From the NCBI GenBank assembly GCA_016839245.1, contig JAEOUN010000090.1:1-12554 (forward strand): a stretch of DNA of 12,554 nt, written 5' to 3'. Below the pieces are notes generated by a model. That model was not told the origin of the DNA, ran no database searches, and saw nothing but the letters and a program-made list of their open reading frames with translations. Position 1 is the stretch's first letter. The number at the start of each line of letters is the position of its first letter. This DNA comes from Candidatus Thorarchaeota archaeon (lineage in GTDB: Archaea; Asgardarchaeota; Thorarchaeia; Thorarchaeales; Thorarchaeaceae). A program made the position numbers and the translations under genes. Shown here piece after piece: positions 7,755 to 12,554 of the stretch.

Positions 7755-10008
7755 ACCAGAAGAAACTCTGCTGGAGCACACTACGAACACACTTAGAGTT
7801 CTTGATAGTCTTAATGACTTTAAGAAATTGCATGAAAATGTTACATATGAGAATTTCTACGAAACTATTGCATTAGCACTTGCATTACATGATGTTGGAA
7901 AGGCTGCTAATGGATTCCAAGATTATATCGAAAGCCCAAGGACTAGACCAAGATGGCGTTATAGGCATGAGATTCTTTCAGCTGCGTTCTTAGCCACTCT
8001 AGAGTTCAGATCAATGCCACATCAATTAGAGCAGGATACTGCAATGGGCATTCTATTCCATCACAAAGACCAAGACCATCTGTGGTTAAACTATGGCACC
8101 TTACCAAGAGATAATCCAGGATTTGAGAACTTCCAAGATCGAGTAAGGGAAATCCAATCAAATCTACCAGAGCTTATCAACATCATTGAAAACTTGGTAG
8201 AATTGCTTAGGGATAAATATCCTAAGGCAGCGAAAATTTTAGACACTCTGAAACGAGATCCTAATGTATTATTTCAATCTCTTCTTGATAATGAGCCCTT
8301 TAGTCGATATGTCGTTCCAATGAGAACTGGAGAACTTGATGATAATGACTTTCAATTCAAGGGGATGATGATAAAAGGGCTCGTGACAGCATGTGACCAC
8401 CTTGCTTCTGCAGGAATAAATGCTATTCGAATGGCAGACTGGATAGAACCTTTCAAAGACTTCACACCATGGGATATGCAGTTACGAATGTCCTTAGTAA
8501 AAGGTTCTGCAATCCTTGTTGCTCCTACAGGTAGTGGAAAGACTGAGGCATCTTTACTCTGGGCAAAGGAAAATAGTGTTGAACACTCTCGTCTTCTCTA
8601 TCTCTTACCAACAGTTGCTAGTATTAATTTTATGTATAAACGACTAAGAAACCGTTTCTCACTGGGACTTGCTGAAAATTACGATCTTGTATCGATGTTA
8701 CATCATCGTTCGGCATTCTATCTTAATTCGTTCTACTCTGATGAAAAGTATGTAGAAACGATTCCTGATCCAAAGGCTCTTGCTAATCTTGCACGAACTG
8801 TTTATTCTCCAATTAAGGTTACAACACCATTTCAACCACTAAAGGCGATATTTGGAGTTAAGGGGTATGAGAGGGGTATCGTAGAGTTGACTGGTGCCTG
8901 CATGATTGTTGATGAGATTCATTCGTATGAACCACATACAACTGCACTTATTCTGCACTTATTGGAAATAGTACAGAAATATCATGGCAATGTCCTACTC
9001 ATGTCAGCAACGATGCCGCGATTCCTTCGGAAGATCTTCAGCTCGCATCTCTCCATTCCTGAGTCGAATATTCTAATTGACAATGCAAATGATTCAGTAT
9101 TTCGACATCGTTTGCATCTATATGATGGTGCGTTGGACTCACATCTTGATCATATTATTTCGAGTAGTAGAAACACAAAGACATTGATTGTGTGTAACAC
9201 TGTCAAACAAGCTGTGGAAACCTTTGAAATCATTTCAAAACAACTCAAGGATAGGAATATTGGACTTCTACACAGTCGTTTTGCACTCCAAGATAGAATC
9301 GCACGAGAGACACACATCACATCAGAGAATATTGAAGTAGCTGTTGCAACCCAAGCAATCGAAGTTTCCTTGGATATAGACTTCGACCAGATGTACACAG
9401 AACCAGCCCCAATTGATGCACTTCTTCAACGATTTGGGCGCGTGAATAGAAGAGGCAAGATTAAGGAAGGGGCACCAGTCTATGTGCTTAAAGAGGGAGG
9501 AAAAGGTGACAAGTGGGTATATTCGAACTATGAACGAGTCCAGAAAACACTAGAGGTGATGGAATCGCATTGCAAGAAAGCCGAGTTAGAACTCACAGAG
9601 GGGCTTGCACGTCAGATGGTTGAAGAGGTTTATGAGAAAGGATACTCAGAGTCTGAACAGGAAGAATTCGATTTTGCCCTCAGAAACATTCGTGATTCAT
9701 TCGAGTGTCTAAAACCATTTGAAGCTGGTTCGAAGGACCAATTCTCTGAACTCTTCGATTCAATCGAGATAGTTCCAGCTTATTATGAAGATGAAGTACA
9801 GAATGCAGTGGAAAGTAAACGGTGGGTTGAGATTCCAAACTATATTGTGAGTATTCCAAAGTATTTGTTTGCCAGACTATGTGCGGAAAATCTCATCAAA
9901 CGCTTTGATCCTCTACCTATTTGTGATATACCATACGATCCTAAGATAGGGCTAAAGCCACTAGATTTTAAAACAGAAGGAGCGCCAGCAAGTGGCTTCA
10001 TTTTATAA
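7738..10008 (+). CDS. cas3: Cas3 HD nuclease-helicase, type I
   Basis: The 756-residue protein combines both Cas3 activities. The N-terminal HD nuclease has H14, the H51-D52 pair (ALHDVGKA), H77 (YRHEIL) and the H108-H109 pair. The helicase has Walker A APTGSGKT at 262-269, DEIH at 392-395, SAT at 423-425, ATQAIEVSLDIDFD, and motif VI QRFGRVNRRG at 564-573. All key residues look intact, so it should unwind and degrade DNA marked by Cascade. The HD domain leads the helicase, the common Cas3 order. The ATG overlaps cas5 by 17 nt and is preceded by AGGTGAT (7727-7733). The helicase box reads DEIH, a conservative variant of the usual DEAH/DEVH. Confidence 0.96.
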   Translation: MPLLAKPEETLLEHTTNTLRVLDSLNDFKKLHENVTYENFYETIALALALHDVGKAANGFQDYIESPRTRPRWRYRHEILSAAFLATLEFRSMPHQLEQDTAMGILFHHKDQDHLWLNYGTLPRDNPGFENFQDRVREIQSNLPELINIIENLVELLRDKYPKAAKILDTLKRDPNVLFQSLLDNEPFSRYVVPMRTGELDDNDFQFKGMMIKGLVTACDHLASAGINAIRMADWIEPFKDFTPWDMQLRMSLVKGSAILVAPTGSGKTEASLLWAKENSVEHSRLLYLLPTVASINFMYKRLRNRFSLGLAENYDLVSMLHHRSAFYLNSFYSDEKYVETIPDPKALANLARTVYSPIKVTTPFQPLKAIFGVKGYERGIVELTGACMIVDEIHSYEPHTTALILHLLEIVQKYHGNVLLMSATMPRFLRKIFSSHLSIPESNILIDNANDSVFRHRLHLYDGALDSHLDHIISSSRNTKTLIVCNTVKQAVETFEIISKQLKDRNIGLLHSRFALQDRIARETHITSENIEVAVATQAIEVSLDIDFDQMYTEPAPIDALLQRFGRVNRRGKIKEGAPVYVLKEGGKGDKWVYSNYERVQKTLEVMESHCKKAELELTEGLARQMVEEVYEKGYSESEQEEFDFALRNIRDSFECLKPFEAGSKDQFSELFDSIEIVPAYYEDEVQNAVESKRWVEIPNYIVSIPKYLFARLCAENLIKRFDPLPICDIPYDPKIGLKPLDFKTEGAPASGFIL

Positions 10009-10543
10009 TCAAGACCAACAGTCAGAGGATAGAAAGATTCTCTCTATCTTAGAATCCATTAATGGAACTATGGTCAATTATTATTATGTATGCCCTAGAA
10101 AATTATGGTTATTCTCGAGGGGACTAGGACGCGAACAAGACTCACCACTTGTTAAACTAGGGAAACTCATTCATGAGCAGTCATTCTCTCGACAAGAACA
10201 TGAACATTCCATTTTTGGCCGAATAAATATAGACTTTACAACATCAGGTGAAGTTCTGATTATTCATGAGATAAAGAAGACCAAGAGCCAATCTCATGCT
10301 GCACGAGCTCAGACTCTCTTTTATCTCTACATTATGGAGCGTTTGGGTGTTGCCTGCAGAGGAGAGATACATTATCGATCAGAGAAACGTCGAATAACTG
10401 TTGAGTTGGATGAAGTATCCAAGATCAGTGTCGAAGAGATGTTAGAAAAAATCTACTCCATTATCACCTCTGACACTTTACCCAAAATACCTGCAAGAGT
10501 TCCATGTTCAAAGTGTGCATACAAAGATTACTGCAGAATGTGA
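9992..10543 (+). CDS. cas4: Cas4 Fe-S exonuclease of CRISPR adaptation
   Basis: This 183-residue protein has the Cas4 layout: C34 in YYVCPRKLW, H61 in GKLIHE, the RecB-nuclease residues D81 and E93-x-K95 (HEIKKTKS), QTLFYLYIMERLG, and the C-terminal C172-x2-C175-x5-C181. The four cysteines should hold a 4Fe-4S cluster. Cas4 trims prespacers and sets PAM choice and orientation together with Cas1-Cas2. The start is GTG, supported by a GAAGGAG site about 9 nt upstream, and it overlaps cas3 by 17 nt. cas1 begins 4 nt after the stop. All expected active residues are present. Confidence 0.95.
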   Translation: MASFYNQDQQSEDRKILSILESINGTMVNYYYVCPRKLWLFSRGLGREQDSPLVKLGKLIHEQSFSRQEHEHSIFGRINIDFTTSGEVLIIHEIKKTKSQSHAARAQTLFYLYIMERLGVACRGEIHYRSEKRRITVELDEVSKISVEEMLEKIYSIITSDTLPKIPARVPCSKCAYKDYCRM

Positions 10544-10547
10544 GATT

Positions 10548-11540
10548 ATGAAACGAACCCTTTACCTTAATATCAATGGTCGACTTCATCGAAAAGGATC
10601 GACGATTTATTATTTCACTGCAAAGGGGAAAAAAATAGTACCTGTTGATCAAGTAAAAGCAGTAGTTGCAGTTGGCAGGATTTCTATCACTTCGGGAGTT
10701 ATTTCATTTTTTGCAAAGCGAGGAATTCCCCTTCATTACTTTGGATTCTATGGAAACTATGAAGGAACGTTTTATCCTCGCCGAAGACTCGTTTCAGGTT
10801 TCGCGCTTATCAATCAAGCAAAAGCAAATCTTGACACTATGGCACGATTGGAAATAGCTCGGGCAATTGTCGAAGCTTGCACTAAAAATATGCTATATGT
10901 GCTAAGACATCATTCTGCAAAAAATGAACACATTGCTCAGCATTGTCAGATAATATCAGATGCTTCTAATCAGGTGAGATTCTCAACAAGCATCAATGAT
11001 CTAATGAGTATCGAAGGCAGAGCTTGGATTCACTACTATTCCTCAATTGACTCTGCTATTACTGACTTTTCCATGGGAACACGTGAGAAACAACCACCTA
11101 ACAACCCAATTAACGCGTTATTCAGCTTTGGAAATAGCTTGCTCTACTCATCTATCCTCACACAGATTTATCACACTCAATTGGATCCAGCAATATCATT
11201 TCTCCACGAACCATCTGAACGCAGATTTTCGCTTTCCCTAGACCTAGCAGAGATTTTTAAACCAACTATCGTGGGGACTCTCATCCTACGCCTCCTAAAC
11301 CTGAGAATATTACGTATTGAGCATTTTGACCAGCGAGTCAAGTATTGTACACTCACAGAGGAAGGCAAACAGATATTTCTCTCAGCCTTTGATGAGAGCC
11401 TTCGTCAGACATTGAAATATCCACGTCTTAAGAGAAATGTGTCTGTTGAGTATATATTCAGACTAGAATGTTACAAATTGATGAAGCACATCATTGAGAA
11501 TAGAAAATTCAATCCATATATTGCCAGCAGGGGATACTGA
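10548..11540 (+). CDS. cas1: Cas1 integrase
   Basis: From ATG 10548 the protein is 330 residues and begins MKRTLYLNINGRLHRK, the normal Cas1 N-terminus. A longer frame from 10515 would add 11 residues inside cas4 and is unlikely. The metal-binding active site is complete: E156 (SIEGRAW), H220 (FLHEPSERRFSL) and D232 (LDLAEIFKP). Cas1 with Cas2 inserts new spacers at the leader end of the array. The ATG lies 4 nt after the cas4 stop. cas2 follows 2 nt after its own stop. No anomaly is seen. Confidence 0.97.
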   Translation: MKRTLYLNINGRLHRKGSTIYYFTAKGKKIVPVDQVKAVVAVGRISITSGVISFFAKRGIPLHYFGFYGNYEGTFYPRRRLVSGFALINQAKANLDTMARLEIARAIVEACTKNMLYVLRHHSAKNEHIAQHCQIISDASNQVRFSTSINDLMSIEGRAWIHYYSSIDSAITDFSMGTREKQPPNNPINALFSFGNSLLYSSILTQIYHTQLDPAISFLHEPSERRFSLSLDLAEIFKPTIVGTLILRLLNLRILRIEHFDQRVKYCTLTEEGKQIFLSAFDESLRQTLKYPRLKRNVSVEYIFRLECYKLMKHIIENRKFNPYIASRGY

Positions 11541-11542
11541 CT

Positions 11543-11806
11543 TTGTATGTCATCATCGTCTATGATATCGAAGTCGAAAGAATCACAAAGGTTAGAACAA
11601 TCCTTCGACGATATCTCTTCTGGATTCAAAACTCTGTTTTCGAAGGCGCGATTGAGGAAACTTCACTTAAACAATTGCTTGGCGAAATAAAGCAGGTCAT
11701 TAAGACAGACCACGATTCAATCGTCATTTACAGATTCAAATCTGAACGCTCTTTTAAACGAAGCATCATTGGCGTTGAACCACCAGAGCGGGAATTCATA
11801 CTATAG
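11543..11806 (+). CDS. cas2: Cas2 adaptation subunit
   Basis: The 87-residue protein starts YVIIVYDIEVERITKVRTILRR after its initiator, the classic Cas2 ferredoxin-like first strand with the conserved Asp (D8), and contains YLFWIQNSVFEGAI. Cas2 forms the centre of the Cas1-Cas2 integrase and measures the spacer. The start is TTG 11543: AGGGGAT (11529-11535) lies 7 nt before it, and no in-frame ATG fits the family N-terminus. It is the last cas gene, directly followed by the leader. Confidence 0.95.
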   Translation: MYVIIVYDIEVERITKVRTILRRYLFWIQNSVFEGAIEETSLKQLLGEIKQVIKTDHDSIVIYRFKSERSFKRSIIGVEPPEREFIL

Positions 11807-11976
11807 ATACGATGTATTTCCTATTATTAGAGTGAATTCTTTGACTCAAAATGCCATAAATTGCTTTAATTCTGGAAAAATAGAGATTCTATTACACAAC
11901 CGATGGTTCGCAGAAAGCCCCTCGAAAAGCGAACACCATAAGTCTTATCTCGCTAAAAGAAGTAAAAATACCATCG
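11807..11976 (+). promoter_or_regulatory. CRISPR leader
   Basis: These 170 nt lie between the cas2 stop and the first repeat, on the side where repeats have their 5' end, so this is the leader that promotes array transcription and receives new spacers. The distal half is AT-rich. The proximal half holds three symmetric elements: AACCGATGGT (11898-11907) complementary to ACCATCGGTT (11970-11979) across the junction; GTTCGC (11906-11911) with GCGAAC (11929-11934); and the odd palindrome ATAAG-T-CTTAT (11938-11948). I could not settle on a promoter box. The small frame running through it from 11769 overlaps cas2 and shows no family, so it is not called. Confidence 0.8.
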
Positions 11977-11979
11977 GTT
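11898..11979. repeat. 10-bp inverted repeat reaching across the leader-repeat junction
   Basis: AACCGATGGT (11898-11907) is the exact reverse complement of ACCATCGGTT (11970-11979). The second arm consists of the last seven bases of the leader plus the first three of the repeat (GTT). The bases just outside and inside the arms do not pair, so the match is exactly 10 bp, separated by 62 nt. Because each newly inserted repeat also starts with GTT, the symmetry is kept after every acquisition event. Confidence 0.6.
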
Positions 11980-12547
11980 AGAATCAGACTAGAAGTAGGG
12001 TTGAAATCTATTTCTTCAGGCAAACCCGATACGAACTCCTCGAGTTAGAATCAGACTAGAAGTAGGGTTGAAATACTAGAGACACAGTTTCACTGTATAT
12101 TCCTGAGAATGTTAGAATCAGACTAGAAGTAGGGTTGAAATAAATGCAGACATTTCTTCTACAAAGATGAAGTTGACAAGTTAGAATCAGACTAGAAGTA
12201 GGGTTGAAATAATTTAAAGAGTGTCGTCTTTAGCTTCTTCAATATTGTTAGAATCAGACTAGAAGTAGGGTTGAAATAAGTCACCAGCAAAACTCACACA
12301 AATATTGAAGAAGCGTTAGAATCAGACTAGAAGTAGGGTTGAAATTGATGATTGCAAAGACTCGCGAGATATAGTCAATTGGGTTAGAATCAGACTAGAA
12401 GTAGGGTTGAAATCTCTTTCATGCTCACTTCAGAAAAATGAAATTCTTAGTTAGAATCAGACTAGAAGTAGGGTTGAAATAGATGACGGTTCAACTTTTG
12501 AAGAAGATTTGAAAATGTTAGAATCAGACTAGAAGTAGGGTTGAAAT
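11977..12547 (+). CRISPR. CRISPR array, 9 repeats of 31 nt and 8 full spacers, continuing past the window
   Basis: Nine identical 31-nt repeats start at 11977, 12044, 12111, 12180, 12247, 12315, 12383, 12450 and 12517. Each begins GTTAGAATCAG and ends GGGTTGAAAT. The eight spacers are 36, 36, 38, 36, 37, 37, 36 and 36 nt; seven bases of a ninth are visible at 12548-12554. The last eight repeat bases, GTTGAAAT, match the expected crRNA 5' handle (compare AUUGAAA[G/C] in Pyrococcus), which supports + strand transcription from the leader. The repeat can form only a short CTA-GAAG-TAG stem with a weak outer extension, so Cas6 probably reads it largely as sequence. Spacers 4 and 5 end in exactly complementary 14-mers (see findings). 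Confidence 0.98.
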
Positions 12548-12554
12548 TGTTGTA

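Noticed and set aside
8911..8922. Cas3 DEIH box as a possible defect
   Set aside because: Position three of the DExH box is variable, and all other helicase motifs are intact, so activity is not in doubt.
10515..10547. Longer N-terminus for Cas1 from ATG 10515
   Set aside because: The extra 11 residues lie in the cas4 coding sequence. Cas1 proteins normally begin at the MKRTLYL segment, which has its own ATG at 10548.
11769..11981. 70-codon frame running from the end of cas2 through the leader into the first repeat
   Set aside because: It starts inside cas2, has no ribosome binding site, and spans the leader, which is expected to be non-coding.

Overview
The window is one continuous run of CRISPR-Cas genes, all on the + strand and ending in a CRISPR array. 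The base composition is moderately AT-rich. The gene families, a TATA-like box ahead of the second gene block, and a repeat that from memory closely resembles the Pyrococcus furiosus repeat all suggest an archaeon. Strong Shine-Dalgarno sites occur before many genes. The lineage cannot be fixed from this sequence alone.

Layout. Positions 2-3618 hold the distal part of a type III-B (Cmr) operon: the C-terminal end of Cmr2/Cas10 (cut by the window edge), then Cmr3, Cmr4, Cmr5 and Cmr6, tightly packed with short overlaps. Cmr1 is not in the window and, if present, lies upstream. A non-coding gap (3619-3912) contains an AT-rich hairpin and a promoter-like TATA box. Positions 3913-11806 hold a complete type I-B operon of the Cst ('Tneap') kind: cas6, cas8 (CXXC-CXXC/Cst1), cas7 (Cst2/DevR), cas5, cas3 (HD plus helicase), cas4, cas1 and cas2. 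A leader of about 170 bp (11807-11976) follows. Then come nine identical 31-nt repeats and eight complete spacers (11977-12547), and the array runs off the window end.

How the parts work together. Cas4-Cas1-Cas2 select and insert spacers at the leader end. The array transcript is cut by Cas6, the only repeat endonuclease here. The resulting crRNAs can load the I-B Cascade (Cas8-Cas7-Cas5, with Cas3 destroying DNA) and probably also the Cmr complex (RNA targeting plus Cas10 activity), as happens in P. furiosus.

Main points for a second look: (1) an in-frame start with a good ribosome binding site inside cas8 that could encode a separate Cas11 small subunit; (2) two adjacent spacers whose 3' ends are exactly complementary over 14 nt, so that they tile opposite strands of one target; (3) a 10-bp inverted repeat in the leader, one arm of which crosses the leader-repeat junction; (4) a four-cysteine loop in Cmr3. 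I see no entirely new system. The locus is a recognisable III-B plus I-B pairing with these details of interest.
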